Positions 37,887-47,572 of a DNA stretch of 62,303 bases are shown here, one piece after another. Numbering within the stretch: the first letter of the stretch is position 1; the number at the start of each line of letters is the position of its first letter. The notes under the pieces are model-generated. The model saw only the letters and a list, made by a program, of their open reading frames with translations. It made no database searches and was not told the DNA's origin. This DNA comes from Lachnospiraceae bacterium. GTDB lineage: Bacteria; Bacillota; Clostridia; Lachnospirales; Lachnospiraceae. The DNA is taken from contig JALEPL010000042.1 in the NCBI GenBank assembly GCA_022766245.1, forward strand, positions 1 to 62,303. The letters run 5' to 3'. Both the position numbers and the translations under genes were made by a program.

Positions 37887-37924
37887 AAAAAGGTGCATCA
37901 GCCATTTGGCTGATGCACCTTTTT
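37887..37924. terminator. Bidirectional terminator between prs and DUF6465 gene
   Basis: AAAAAGGTGCATCAGCC and GGCTGATGCACCTTTTT pair around ATTT; A and T runs serve both strands. Confidence 0.9.
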
Positions 37925-37944
37925 ATGTACTCAATAACCTTCGA

Positions 37945-38364
37945 TTAGAATAAGTTGATACGTCCAACACTCTTCTCATTAATTACATAGTAAGCAGCGT
38001 ACTCTTCCGGCTTTAAATAAACCTTAAGAGACTTGATGGAAGATGCTCTGTGTCCCTCAGCTACAAATGCATCTTTTGCTCTCTCAACAACATCCTTTAC
38101 AGCTGACTCATTGCCATAGAACTGAATGAACACTTCCGGCTCAAATTCCTTCTTCTCGGCCTTCTTTGCTACCGGCTTCTTTGCTACTGTCTTAGCGGTC
38201 TTTACGGTTTCCTTAACTTCTTCAACCTTTGCTGCTGCCTTTACCTCTACAGCCTTTGCTGTTTCCTTAACCTCTGCAGCCTTTACCTCTACCGGCTTCT
38301 TTGTCTCTGTCTTTGTCTCACTTGCCTTAACTGTTGATGCTTTCACTTCTGCTTTCTTCTGCAT
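37945..38364 (-). CDS. Lys/Ala/Glu-rich protein with DUF6465-like C-terminus
   Basis: The 139-residue protein has a low-complexity N-terminal half of short repeats (VKA, VKET, EVKAA, KKPVAKKAEKK), probably a charged helix or disordered tail. A compact C-terminal domain follows (about 75-139, EVFIQFYGNESAVKDVVERA, YLKPEEYAAYYVINEK). This fits DUF6465, a family of unknown function seen in Lachnospiraceae. AGGAGG precedes the ATG at 38364, 20 bp after the HPr-like gene, so the two form an operon. The tail resembles histone-like or DNA-bridging tails, but no binding function is shown. Confidence 0.75.
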   Translation of the reverse strand: MQKKAEVKASTVKASETKTETKKPVEVKAAEVKETAKAVEVKAAAKVEEVKETVKTAKTVAKKPVAKKAEKKEFEPEVFIQFYGNESAVKDVVERAKDAFVAEGHRASSIKSLKVYLKPEEYAAYYVINEKSVGRINLF

Positions 38365-38383
38365 TTTAATTCCCTCCTGAAAA

Positions 38384-38638
38384 TTAATCACAAACTAAAA
38401 ACTTTTCCATCGCCAAAATGGCTTCCTCTTCATCTGCACCATCAGCCACAATATTTACAGTCATTCCCTTTGATGGATTAAATGCCATGATTCCCATTAT
38501 ACTCTTCGCGTTAATCTTGCGATTGTCGCTCTCCAACGTGATATTGCTGTCGAACTGACAAGCCACCTGGACCAACTCTGCAATAGGATTGTCATGCTTT
38601 TTTGACACTTCTGAAACGGTTATCTCTTTCTTACTCAT
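38384..38638 (-). CDS. HPr-like phosphocarrier with altered active site
   Basis: The 84-residue protein aligns with HPr along its length. The region normally GIHARPA reads KKHDNPIAEL: the histidine that accepts phosphate from EI is kept, but the next conserved arginine is Asn. The regulatory serine region is normal (NAKSIMGIMAF). The Arg helps phosphotransfer, so activity with EI may be low while serine phosphorylation by HPr kinase remains possible. This suggests a regulatory (Crh-like) rather than sugar-transport role. It precedes the DUF6465-like gene. Confidence 0.75.
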   Translation of the reverse strand: MSKKEITVSEVSKKHDNPIAELVQVACQFDSNITLESDNRKINAKSIMGIMAFNPSKGMTVNIVADGADEEEAILAMEKFLVCD

Positions 38639-38788
38639 GATTATCCTCTTCCTCGCTTATTAGTACAAGACTCACTATAACTGATTGTACCAATTTTTGC
38701 AAGACTCCCATAACATTTCTGTGAATTCTGTCAAAGGAATCGGAAAACTAAGCCTTTTTTTATGCAACATTCTACATACAATCAGTCT

Positions 38789-40456
38789 TTACTTCTGTTT
38801 TTCTTCTTTGATTACATTCTGGAACTCAAAAACGTCCTTGGCAATCACACCACTCAATGCAAGCATACAAATCAGATTTGGAATTGCCATCAGTGCATTT
38901 GCAATATCCGAGAAATCCCACACCAAATCCAAAGCTGTAGTTGCTCCCACATATACAATCAAAGAAAATACAATTCGGTAGATCATATTGAATTTATGAG
39001 TCTGGAACAGATACTCGAAGGCTTTCTCACCATGGTACTCCCAGCCTAAAATTGTAGAAAAGGCAAACAGTACGATTCCAATACTTACCATCCAGGCTCC
39101 TACTTTTCCCAATGCAGATTCAAAAGCCAGAATCGTCAACGCTGAACCTTTTACTAACGTCTCACAGGTATAGGTTCCATCTGTTCCAAAGAAGTATTTT
39201 TCTCCGCTGGCACTGGTCCACCTGGTACCCTCCAGACTTACAATGCTTCCACTGTCCATACGATTTCCGGATTCATCCAAAGCGGTCAATTCCAGTGTTT
39301 CTTTATCATTCGCTATAGTAAGAGTTGTACCATCGATGGTATATGTATATTCCGTTTCCACAAAATTATTCGTATCATCCTCAACGGTGATGAACAGATT
39401 CTGCGCCTCTGTCATGTACACGCCGGTTGCTCCTGCTTCTGTGGTTCCCAGAACACCGGAGCTGGCAATGCACAGACCGGTGATGGTGCACACTACAATG
39501 GTGTCCCAAAAGGTTCCGGTCATATTGATATATCCCTGGCGAACCGGGCTGTCTGTGGTGGCTGCTGCTGCGGTGATCGCTGCAGATCCCATACCTGCCT
39601 CGTTAGAGAAAACACCACGTGCTACACCGAAACGCATTCCATTCATCAGCGCTGCTGTAATAGTACCACAGAGACCGCCACCCACTGCCTTAATGCTAAA
39701 TGCCATCTTGAAGATCATGACAAGACCGGCAGGTACATTCTGAATATTGATAAGAATTACAATCAATCCGGCTACTACATAGAAAATAGCCATACAGGGA
39801 ACTACCACAGAAGATACCTTTGAAATATTCTTAATTCCCCCTACAATAATCAGCAGCGACAAGACCGTAAGTATTACACCAGTCACCGGAGTGGGAATAG
39901 AAAAGGTTGCATGCAACGCATCCGAAATGGAATTGGCCTGTGTCATATTTCCGATACCAAAGGAAGCTATCACTGCAAATAAAGCGAACAGCCATCCCAG
40001 TACAATTCCCAGCTTTTTGTTCTTAAACGCTTTTTTCATGGTGTACATGGGGCCACCGGACATTTCACCCTTCTCGTTCACTTCGCGGTACTTAATGGCC
40101 AGCATACACTCGCTGAACTTCGATGAGAGTCCAAACAAAGCAGAAATCCACATCCATACCAATGCTCCCGGACCGCCGGAAACCATTGCTGTTGCCACTC
40201 CAACAATATTGCCGGTTCCAATGGTTCCAGCCAAGGCGGTGGTCAGTGCGGAAAATGGAGAGATATCTCCCGTTCCTCTGCTCTTAGTACGCGCTTCTTT
40301 ACTTAGGGTACTCTTCAGTGCATAACCTAAATTTCTCCAGGGAAGGAAATGCAATCTAACGGTTAAGAATATTCCCGTTCCCACCAGAAGCACCAGCATC
40401 ACCGGTCCCCAGACGAAATCATCTACGACACTTACAATCTGCGATAATTTTTCCAT
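38789..40456 (-). CDS. Sodium:alanine symporter with an inserted beta-rich domain
   Basis: The protein belongs to the AGCS family, which takes up alanine or glycine with sodium. Family segments include GTGNIVGVATAMVSGGPGALVW, FSNEAGMGSAAITAAAATTDSPVRQG and STILGWEYHGEKAFEYLF. At 555 residues it is longer than the usual 450-480. About 100 extra residues (338-436) lie between two late membrane segments and contain TYTIDGTTLTIAND and LEGTRWTSASGEKYFFGTDG, a beta-rich pattern like small lipocalin-type domains. A structured repeat lies ahead of its start. Confidence 0.88.
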   Translation of the reverse strand: MEKLSQIVSVVDDFVWGPVMLVLLVGTGIFLTVRLHFLPWRNLGYALKSTLSKEARTKSRGTGDISPFSALTTALAGTIGTGNIVGVATAMVSGGPGALVWMWISALFGLSSKFSECMLAIKYREVNEKGEMSGGPMYTMKKAFKNKKLGIVLGWLFALFAVIASFGIGNMTQANSISDALHATFSIPTPVTGVILTVLSLLIIVGGIKNISKVSSVVVPCMAIFYVVAGLIVILINIQNVPAGLVMIFKMAFSIKAVGGGLCGTITAALMNGMRFGVARGVFSNEAGMGSAAITAAAATTDSPVRQGYINMTGTFWDTIVVCTITGLCIASSGVLGTTEAGATGVYMTEAQNLFITVEDDTNNFVETEYTYTIDGTTLTIANDKETLELTALDESGNRMDSGSIVSLEGTRWTSASGEKYFFGTDGTYTCETLVKGSALTILAFESALGKVGAWMVSIGIVLFAFSTILGWEYHGEKAFEYLFQTHKFNMIYRIVFSLIVYVGATTALDLVWDFSDIANALMAIPNLICMLALSGVIAKDVFEFQNVIKEEKQK

Positions 40457-40478
40457 AAACTGTTCTCCTTTTTCTCAT

Positions 40479-40548
40479 GGCATGAGGTGTCACCACAGGT
40501 GACGGAGTCCTCATGCCGTTTTTCATATTTGACTTTACACTTTCTCTT
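40479..40548 (-). repeat. Structured leader repeat, copy B
   Basis: On the minus strand it reads AAAGTGTAAAGTCAAATATG, GGCATGAGG, a perfect GTCACC/GGTGAC hairpin and CCTCATGCC. Outer and inner stems are perfect here. It ends 22 nt before the symporter start codon. Confidence 0.85.
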
Positions 40549-40668
40549 AACATGATCTCATGTGATAAAAAGGCAACGTGCATATGCGCGTTGCCTCTTC
40601 GTTGAGTCCAATCTCCAAAAGCATTGTAACACATTTTAAGTATATGTCAAAGCATTTATAAGCATTTT

Positions 40669-43197
40669 TTATTCCTTTAAATATGCCAGATATACATTGC
40701 CCGCCTGAGTGAATGTATCCCGGGCATCCGTCAGGGACATCTTGGTCACCTCTCCAGTATCCGGATTAAAAATACGGACATTGCTGCTGTCATATCCTAC
40801 AATCAACACGGCATGATTCCCACCATCCATGGCAAATACCGGTGTGGACAGATTCACATAGTAAAGTACATTCTCCACATCACAGCCACTGAGATCCAGC
40901 ACCTGAACATCCTGCAGATTATCCTCCAGAATCTGTGCCGGTGTCTGACCCTCCTTTAAAAGATTTTCCGCTGAAATATTGACGTTCTCCACTCCTGCCA
41001 TAGCATTCAGCGCACGAGCCACGGAATTGCTGCCGGCATCTGTATCACTTACAGACACCTCAATAGTAGACTGACTGTTCTTTTTTGCCCGCTTCCAGAT
41101 ATACTGCTGACTGCCTCCCAGCACAACACCTGCATACTCGTCAGCTTCACGAATCACCTGAGCCGTATTGTCAGACGCTGCCACCAGCTTTCCTGCCGCA
41201 TAAGCATAATAATATTCCTCCGGTTCCGGTTCTGCCAGAGCAATCGTAGTATCTCTTTCCAATAAAATCTGCTGCGGGGTCAGAAATCGTTTAGAATTGA
41301 TCTCGGTATATCCGTTAATCGCCAGATAAGTCTCCGTCTCCTTGCGGTCACTCACACTGCTTTCGATTGTCACCGCAGACAACGCTTCCCCCTCCCGGTT
41401 CATGATGGTATCGCCCTCGGCATCCACATAATAAAAACCGTTAAAGGTCTTTCGGTTCAGATAAATGGTATAATCCTCCACCTCAATGGACTCTACATAA
41501 TACCCATCCTTATGATAATCTTTTAATACTTGGTGGTCCGCAGACTCTGTTTCCACAATATAGATATCACTCATGGGATACCGGATGTTTCCGGCCTGAT
41601 CCGTATAAACCCGAGATGCCTCCATTTCACCATAGATAAAATCATTGTCAATAAAGCCCAGAGGCCGGACACATTTTCCCTCTCCCCCGCTGATTTCAAA
41701 GCTTTTCTTTGTTTCAAAATTCAGCACCTGAATGGGGGCCGAGAGATTCTCATCTCCATTCTCCACATACGCAATGTATTGATTATTAGAAGAAACTGCA
41801 TAACTATCGCTATCCAGCCCTTCCACCAGCTTGGTTATCTCCAGAGATGCCAGGTCAATCTGATACAGGATTCCATCCATCATCAGGAAAAATTCCCCGG
41901 CTTCATTTTCATACATCAGCTGCCCCAATTCTGATTTCAGCACTTCATAGGAATGAGTAGAGGGAATAAACAGTTCCTCTTCCACTGTATTCACGACACT
42001 GTCATAATGATAAACACAGATTCCTACCTGTCCTTCATGGTTGCCACGGTTCATATACCCATACACCACAAAATCCGTACTTCCGGTTTCATCCACCTTA
42101 ATCACCTTTATGTCATGTTCCATGTGATTTTCCCGGTCTTCTATCCCTTCAAAATTCCGGAAGCTGAATACCTGGGTAAGTTTTTCATCCTCCGCACAGA
42201 AGCACCACAAATCCCCTTCCACCACAAAACATACATAATTGCCATTTTCATTGGATTTATATTCCGGATTATTATTTCCAATTCCCAGGTCAATGGCATT
42301 TCCCACAAAAGATACGCCGTCTGCCCGGAAAATCTCATTCATGGTGCGCTTGTAATCCAAAAGATACATCCGCTCCTGAGAATAACGCAATCTGAAATAC
42401 TCCTCCACATTATAGTATTCCATACCACCATCTTCCCCGGTAGCTGTCACTACATAATCCAAGTTAATCACATTGTACGAACTATTGATTTCCTTGATAC
42501 TGATATTGGGTTTTCCCTGGGGTTTCCCGTCAAAATCCCCCCATGCAATCTGCTTCAGCGAAGAATGAATGGACACCTCTGCCAGTGTAGAATTGTCCGC
42601 AGACGCATCCGGTTCGATGTAGGTGGAGAGCGTTTTATATCCTTCCTCCTGAAATGTCTTCTCGTGAAAATCCAAGGCAAAATCGATAGCATCTCCCACG
42701 TAGCAGCCCTCCGGCTCCATGATCCGGGTATAATAGTAAATCTGCTGGTCCTGATGCGTCAGGGATATAATTAAAAGATATTCCTGATTTCGGTCGATCA
42801 GATTCTGTATGGTAAGATTGGCGGTGATATTTCCATCCTGCTGGTTATACTCATCCACCTTGGAACTGGCAATCAGTCTGCTGGTATCCATGCTGCGAAT
42901 CTCATAGGAAATCCCGTCTACGGTATACTGTCCTGCACGGATACAGATGGGCAGCACGCGATTTGTATCCACCGGCGTAATGCTGTCCCGCATATAGCCC
43001 GCATTCATCTCCTGCGTGTAGGCATATAACTGATTGATTTCTTCCTCCTGGTAATACAAAGACAGGGTGGGCAATGTAGCCTCCCCCATCTCTGTAGTCA
43101 TATCCTGATTCGTTTTATTCATCAGCAGACCAAACACTGTAACAGCCACTGCAAAAACTGCTCCCAGTATGCATCTGCGTAAGATTCCCTTGTTCAT
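40669..43197 (-). CDS. Large secreted protein with degenerate C39-like peptidase domain
   Basis: The 842-residue protein has an N-terminal membrane anchor (about 5-25) and a long extracytoplasmic part. Residues 300-600 contain repeated beta-strand patterns (YAVSSNNQYIAYVENGDE, GFYYVDAEGDT) that suggest a propeller-like fold. The C-terminal 120 residues resemble papain-like C39 domains: NHAVLIVGYDSSNVRIFNPD holds the histidine (about 795) and the Asn/Asp (about 811-813). The helix that should begin with the catalytic Cys reads DAGSNSVARALNAM, with Ala at about 721. It may be a non-catalytic binding domain. It follows the gene at 43248 by 50 bp. Confidence 0.65.
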   Translation of the reverse strand: MNKGILRRCILGAVFAVAVTVFGLLMNKTNQDMTTEMGEATLPTLSLYYQEEEINQLYAYTQEMNAGYMRDSITPVDTNRVLPICIRAGQYTVDGISYEIRSMDTSRLIASSKVDEYNQQDGNITANLTIQNLIDRNQEYLLIISLTHQDQQIYYYTRIMEPEGCYVGDAIDFALDFHEKTFQEEGYKTLSTYIEPDASADNSTLAEVSIHSSLKQIAWGDFDGKPQGKPNISIKEINSSYNVINLDYVVTATGEDGGMEYYNVEEYFRLRYSQERMYLLDYKRTMNEIFRADGVSFVGNAIDLGIGNNNPEYKSNENGNYVCFVVEGDLWCFCAEDEKLTQVFSFRNFEGIEDRENHMEHDIKVIKVDETGSTDFVVYGYMNRGNHEGQVGICVYHYDSVVNTVEEELFIPSTHSYEVLKSELGQLMYENEAGEFFLMMDGILYQIDLASLEITKLVEGLDSDSYAVSSNNQYIAYVENGDENLSAPIQVLNFETKKSFEISGGEGKCVRPLGFIDNDFIYGEMEASRVYTDQAGNIRYPMSDIYIVETESADHQVLKDYHKDGYYVESIEVEDYTIYLNRKTFNGFYYVDAEGDTIMNREGEALSAVTIESSVSDRKETETYLAINGYTEINSKRFLTPQQILLERDTTIALAEPEPEEYYYAYAAGKLVAASDNTAQVIREADEYAGVVLGGSQQYIWKRAKKNSQSTIEVSVSDTDAGSNSVARALNAMAGVENVNISAENLLKEGQTPAQILEDNLQDVQVLDLSGCDVENVLYYVNLSTPVFAMDGGNHAVLIVGYDSSNVRIFNPDTGEVTKMSLTDARDTFTQAGNVYLAYLKE

Positions 43198-43247
43198 CGG
43201 TTAATTTCCTTTTCCTTCCATTCAGCATATCTTCAAGCCAAACTGTA

Positions 43248-43622
43248 TCACCATCCGGTACAGCGGCGGTACCTGCATCGTCTCTGATACATCTCCTGAT
43301 ACAACATCACCTGAATCAAATCCCGATATTCCGGTCCCGGATTCTCCATCCTCTGATAAATCCGGTCGCAAAGTCTGCGTAATAACAATCGATCCGGTGA
43401 GAGATCAAACATAAAACTTCCGGCGTATTCCAGTTGGTCGCATTCATCCTCCACGATACGCTGAAGCTTTCTCACCTGTTCCGGATACATCTGCTTCATC
43501 CGCTCATAATCCCTCTGATATCCCAGCTCTGACATATAATAATCCTGCGGATATCTCGGATATGCAGCACTCTGATTCAGAGTGTTCTGCATTTTCAAAA
43601 ATTGTTCCTGACTATAATCCAC
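43248..43622 (-). CDS. Small Tyr/Arg-rich protein of unknown function
   Basis: I do not recognise this 124-residue protein. It is soluble, helical and rich in Tyr, Gln and Arg (YPRYPQDYYMSELGYQRDYE, MLYQEMYQRRCRYRRC), with no signal peptide. The composition is reminiscent of spore-coat proteins, but that is only a resemblance. The start is GTG at 43622 with AGGAGC nine bases upstream. It is directly upstream of the large secreted protein and likely co-transcribed. Confidence 0.6.
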   Translation of the reverse strand: MDYSQEQFLKMQNTLNQSAAYPRYPQDYYMSELGYQRDYERMKQMYPEQVRKLQRIVEDECDQLEYAGSFMFDLSPDRLLLRRLCDRIYQRMENPGPEYRDLIQVMLYQEMYQRRCRYRRCTGW

Positions 43623-43740
43623 AATACACGCTCCTGTTATCCATCAAGATACTATATGCGGATTCTCCTGATTCGTGCATTCCAGTGGAAACAACAATTT
43701 TTCGTATCTGTGAAGTACTGAACAGATACCAATTTCCCAT

Positions 43741-45042
43741 CTACTCAGATACCGACAAAAGAAAGCAGGCTGCCAGTGTCTCCTCCGGAAACAATGCCTG
43801 AATAGCCGTAAACTCTCTGGAATTCAGACCCTGCTCTTTCATCCTGCAGCAGATGCTGACCGTTAGTTCCTGCAGACGACTGTGCCACTTTAACTCAGCC
43901 ATGATTCCTGCCATCTCCCGATTGTCCTTCTCCAATATTTTATCAATCTGGTCAATGAAGTCAATGCTCTTTGCCCGATTTATGATTTCCTTCACAAAAT
44001 CTCTCATCTCATAAATGGGATAAAACTCCATATCAAATATTTTACCGCAAATCTCCGCCGCCGCCACAAAATATTCGGTCTCACTCATACACGCCTTTCC
44101 GCTTTGGTTTTTCGCGCAGACATACATATGGTTAAAGTCTCCCTTTTTATTCAACCGTTTGATGGGTGTTTCCTTTGATATCATATAATCTGCCTGAGTC
44201 ATCCGATGCATGAAACGCAGCACCGGTTTTCGTCCTGCAGAAATCCCATCTTTTCGAAACGTGTAGCTGTACCCATAATATTCGCCAAACACTTTCATGG
44301 CATCCTGATATCCCATGTGGGCATTTTCCATTAAAAGAACATGGTCAAAATTCATCATGGTTCCCAATGGCCGGCTGGGCTTGATATAGGTCACATAGGG
44401 CCTCACCGCATAGGATGCGTGGGCAGGAGTGGTATGCAGATCCACCGCAATCACATGATCCGCTCCCATGCGAAGCGCCAGTGTTATGGGCAGATTATCA
44501 TGATAACAGCCATCCACATAGGTGAAACTGCCGATACGATGCATGGGAAACAGCGGAAAAATTGCGGAAGAGGCCATAATATAATCCCGCAGCAGCCCCT
44601 GTGGTATTTCCTGTCTGGTAAGCTCCCGCCCTGTCAGTGAGGGGAATTCCGTGGTTACCAGCCCAAAATCAATTTTTGAGGTGCGAATCGCATCTTCCCG
44701 AATCAGATTTTGGATAAATGCGGTAAAGGGCGAAATGTCCGCCCCTTTGTTTTTTACATATTTTTTCAGAAATGGTCGGATGGCCTCGCGCTGCTCCATC
44801 AATCCCTCAATCGTATTGGTGAGATTGATGCCATCCTCCATCATGTCTTCCATGGTAATCGTGTTCCACAGCTCATACGCCCGATCATAATCACCGGTCA
44901 CCATCAATGCACCATTAATGGAACCGATGGAAGTACCCGTTACGATATGATAATCAATATCCAGCTCACGCAGCGCCTTCCAAACACCCAGTTCATAGGC
45001 ACCCTTGGTGCCGCCACCACTTAATGCGATTGCACGCTTCAT
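43741..45042 (-). CDS. Patatin-like phospholipase
   Basis: Patatin-like proteins hydrolyse acyl esters with a Ser-Asp dyad. The oxyanion loop is ALSGGGTKGAYELGV at 5-19, the nucleophile lies in GTSIGSINGALM (GxSxG) at about 37-48, and the catalytic aspartate is in YVDGCYHDNLPI, where the usual DGG/A is DGC. The 433-residue length includes about 150 C-terminal residues without a known domain. It starts 12 bp after the GH31 stop with AGGAGG, so the two are an operon. No signal peptide is seen, so it acts inside the cell or at the membrane. Confidence 0.88.
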   Translation of the reverse strand: MKRAIALSGGGTKGAYELGVWKALRELDIDYHIVTGTSIGSINGALMVTGDYDRAYELWNTITMEDMMEDGINLTNTIEGLMEQREAIRPFLKKYVKNKGADISPFTAFIQNLIREDAIRTSKIDFGLVTTEFPSLTGRELTRQEIPQGLLRDYIMASSAIFPLFPMHRIGSFTYVDGCYHDNLPITLALRMGADHVIAVDLHTTPAHASYAVRPYVTYIKPSRPLGTMMNFDHVLLMENAHMGYQDAMKVFGEYYGYSYTFRKDGISAGRKPVLRFMHRMTQADYMISKETPIKRLNKKGDFNHMYVCAKNQSGKACMSETEYFVAAAEICGKIFDMEFYPIYEMRDFVKEIINRAKSIDFIDQIDKILEKDNREMAGIMAELKWHSRLQELTVSICCRMKEQGLNSREFTAIQALFPEETLAACFLLSVSE

Positions 45043-45054
45043 ACCATCATCCTC

Positions 45055-47358
45055 CTATGAGAGCCAGACAGTCAAGGACTCTCCATTAAACTCAAACTTC
45101 TGTTTTTGTCCCTTATAGCAAATAGTAAAATAACGATAAACCTTCTTATAACCCTTATGCAGCATGCGAATGGTCAATGTCTCATCCTTCGTAAGCTTAC
45201 ATTCGTAAGCATTATATTCACCCTGCTCATAAGCAAAGTCCTCTCCGTTATCCTGATAATGGATATAGGTGCCCTCACCCGGATATACATCCAGTGTAAG
45301 ATTCTCCACTTCCACTTCACCCACATAATGCATAGGCGGATAGTTTGGAATGATGCTGCCGGCTTTTACATACATCGGACACACTTCCAAAGGAGCATCC
45401 TTTATGAGGTAACGTCCACCGGTCAATTTTTCTCTCGTATCATAGTCGTACCAGGTTCCCTCCGGTAGATAAACCAGCTTCTTCGTGGCTCCCTGTTCCA
45501 CCACCGGCGCTACTAAAATATCTTCGCCAAACAGGAACTCTCCGTTGAGATTCTTACATTCCGGATCCTTTTCGTAGTGCAGCACCAGCGGACGAAGCAC
45601 CGGCAGACCATCTTTCTGAGTCTCGCAAAACAAATCATACAGATACGGCAGCAGCTTGTAGCGAAGCTGAATATATTTGCGGTAAATCTCCAATGTCTTT
45701 TCCCCAAATAGCCATGGCTCCTGTCTGGTGGAACCTTTGGAGGAATGATTCCGAAACAGTGGAGAAAAGCATCCCACCTGAACCCAGCGACTCAAAAGCT
45801 CCGGTGTCACATCGGCGCCAAATCCACCCACATCTGTACCAATGTAGACAAGTCCGGAAAGTCCCATGTTACACATCTGAGGAATAGCCATCCGCAGATG
45901 ATCCCAGAGACTCTGATTGTCTCCGGTCCACATGGTGGAATATTTCTGAGTTCCGGCATAACATGCTCTGGTAATAACAAATGGCCGTCTCTTATCATAC
46001 TTTTTCAGTCCCTCATAGGTGGCCTGACTCATAAGATGTCCATATACATTGTGCATGGCTGCGTGGTTCGATGTGCGCTCTTCATCGGTAAACACCACAT
46101 CCTGAGGTAATTCTCCCCGGAAGCTGGCAGGTTCATTCATGTCATTCCACACACCGCGCACGCCCAGATCCACCAGATATTTCTGCTTATCCGCCCACCA
46201 CTGGCGCACGTTTGGATTCCCGAAATCCGGATAAACCGCATCTCCCGGCCACACCTCATTCACGTAAATCTCACCTTCGGGTGTTTTAGCAAAATAATCA
46301 TGCTCCACGCCTTCCCGATAGACATAATAATCCTCATCCACTTTCACACCGGGATCGATGATGCAGACCACCTTGAATCCCTTTTTCTCCAGTTCCTTCA
46401 CCAGTTTCCCCGGCTCTCCAAACTCCTTTTCATTCCAGGTAAACACACGGAAGCCATCCATATAATCAATGTCAAAATGAATGGTGTCAATGGGAATATC
46501 CAGCGCACGATACTTTTCTGCCACGGCGCGGATCTCCGCAGAGGACTCATAACCCCAGCGTGACTGATGGTATCCCAGTGAAAAAAGCTGCGGAAGCGGC
46601 GCCCGCCCGGTCAGATAAGTGTAGTTCTTCACCACATCCGGCATATTACTGCCGCCAATAAAATAGTAATCCAGATTGCCGGCATCGGAACCAAACAGGA
46701 AATATCCGTCCCGCTCTTTACCCATATCAAAATAACTCTTGTAGGTATTATCAAAAAAGATGCCATAGACACAGTTTTCCCTCAGCGTGATAAAAAAAGG
46801 AATGGACTTATAAAGAGCCTTGAAAGCATCCGTGTGCGCCTGGGGATTATCGGTATTCCACATCTCGTAATCATAATGACGCTTGTTCAGAACCCCTGTC
46901 TTATCGCCCAATCCGTAGAAGCACTCATCCCCCTCCATGCGTTTTACCACCTGCACTGCGTAGTTCTCTCCGTTATCTCTGGGTGCCTCATGTCCCTCCG
47001 CCAGCAGAATCTCCACAAATTTCTCACTGATGGGAGTCGTAAACTCACGGTTTCCACGGTAATCTGCACATAGCAGATGTCCCTCTCTGTCATAAAAATC
47101 TACCATAAACCGGTCATAGACACGTACCAGAAGCCGCTCCGTGATAATTTCCAGATAGTCCAGCCCCTCCTTCACTTCAAACCAGACATGCTTATTTTTC
47201 TCTCCGACAATTGCCTTGGAACGATGCGCCGAATCCTCGTAAGGAACAAACACATTTACAATGTCCTCTGTCATAACTTCAATCCGGCCCTGGCCTCCCT
47301 CAAAGGTCAGATAAACGATTCCCTCTCTAATTTCATATCCCTTTCGTCTTCCCAACAT
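45055..47358 (-). CDS. GH31 alpha-glucosidase
   Basis: This glycoside hydrolase releases glucose (or xylose) from alpha-linked oligosaccharides. The 767-residue protein has an N-terminal beta-sandwich, then the (beta/alpha)8 domain. The nucleophile lies in GVWNDMNEPASF and the acid/base in MWTGDNQSLWDHLRMAIP. The specificity loop HFDIDYMDGFRVFTWN favours alpha-glucosidase over xylosidase. No signal peptide is seen, so it is intracellular. The ATG at 47358 has GGAGG; an earlier ATG adds 12 residues without support. Confidence 0.93.
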   Translation of the reverse strand: MLGRRKGYEIREGIVYLTFEGGQGRIEVMTEDIVNVFVPYEDSAHRSKAIVGEKNKHVWFEVKEGLDYLEIITERLLVRVYDRFMVDFYDREGHLLCADYRGNREFTTPISEKFVEILLAEGHEAPRDNGENYAVQVVKRMEGDECFYGLGDKTGVLNKRHYDYEMWNTDNPQAHTDAFKALYKSIPFFITLRENCVYGIFFDNTYKSYFDMGKERDGYFLFGSDAGNLDYYFIGGSNMPDVVKNYTYLTGRAPLPQLFSLGYHQSRWGYESSAEIRAVAEKYRALDIPIDTIHFDIDYMDGFRVFTWNEKEFGEPGKLVKELEKKGFKVVCIIDPGVKVDEDYYVYREGVEHDYFAKTPEGEIYVNEVWPGDAVYPDFGNPNVRQWWADKQKYLVDLGVRGVWNDMNEPASFRGELPQDVVFTDEERTSNHAAMHNVYGHLMSQATYEGLKKYDKRRPFVITRACYAGTQKYSTMWTGDNQSLWDHLRMAIPQMCNMGLSGLVYIGTDVGGFGADVTPELLSRWVQVGCFSPLFRNHSSKGSTRQEPWLFGEKTLEIYRKYIQLRYKLLPYLYDLFCETQKDGLPVLRPLVLHYEKDPECKNLNGEFLFGEDILVAPVVEQGATKKLVYLPEGTWYDYDTREKLTGGRYLIKDAPLEVCPMYVKAGSIIPNYPPMHYVGEVEVENLTLDVYPGEGTYIHYQDNGEDFAYEQGEYNAYECKLTKDETLTIRMLHKGYKKVYRYFTICYKGQKQKFEFNGESLTVWLS

Positions 47359-47547
47359 AGTAATTCCCTCCGTGACAGCCTTATCTCTTCGCATTATAAA
47401 CCCTCGTCATAATTGCCTTTCTCGTACCAAAATCATAGCATATCAGGGTTATTTTGCCAACGCATTTCCTATTATTATACATTTTGAATTGTTTTTTTCT
47501 AAATCTTAATAAATTTTTATAAAAGTTTACTGTTGATTTTTCCGCCA

Positions 47548-47563
47548 AAAGGATATATCCTTT
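47548..47563. promoter_or_regulatory. Perfect 16-bp palindrome in the GH31/LTA intergenic region
   Basis: AAAGGATATATCCTTT is self-complementary and lies ten bases ahead of the ACGTAAA repeats. It is an operator candidate. Confidence 0.45.
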
Positions 47564-47572
47564 CTCATGCAA

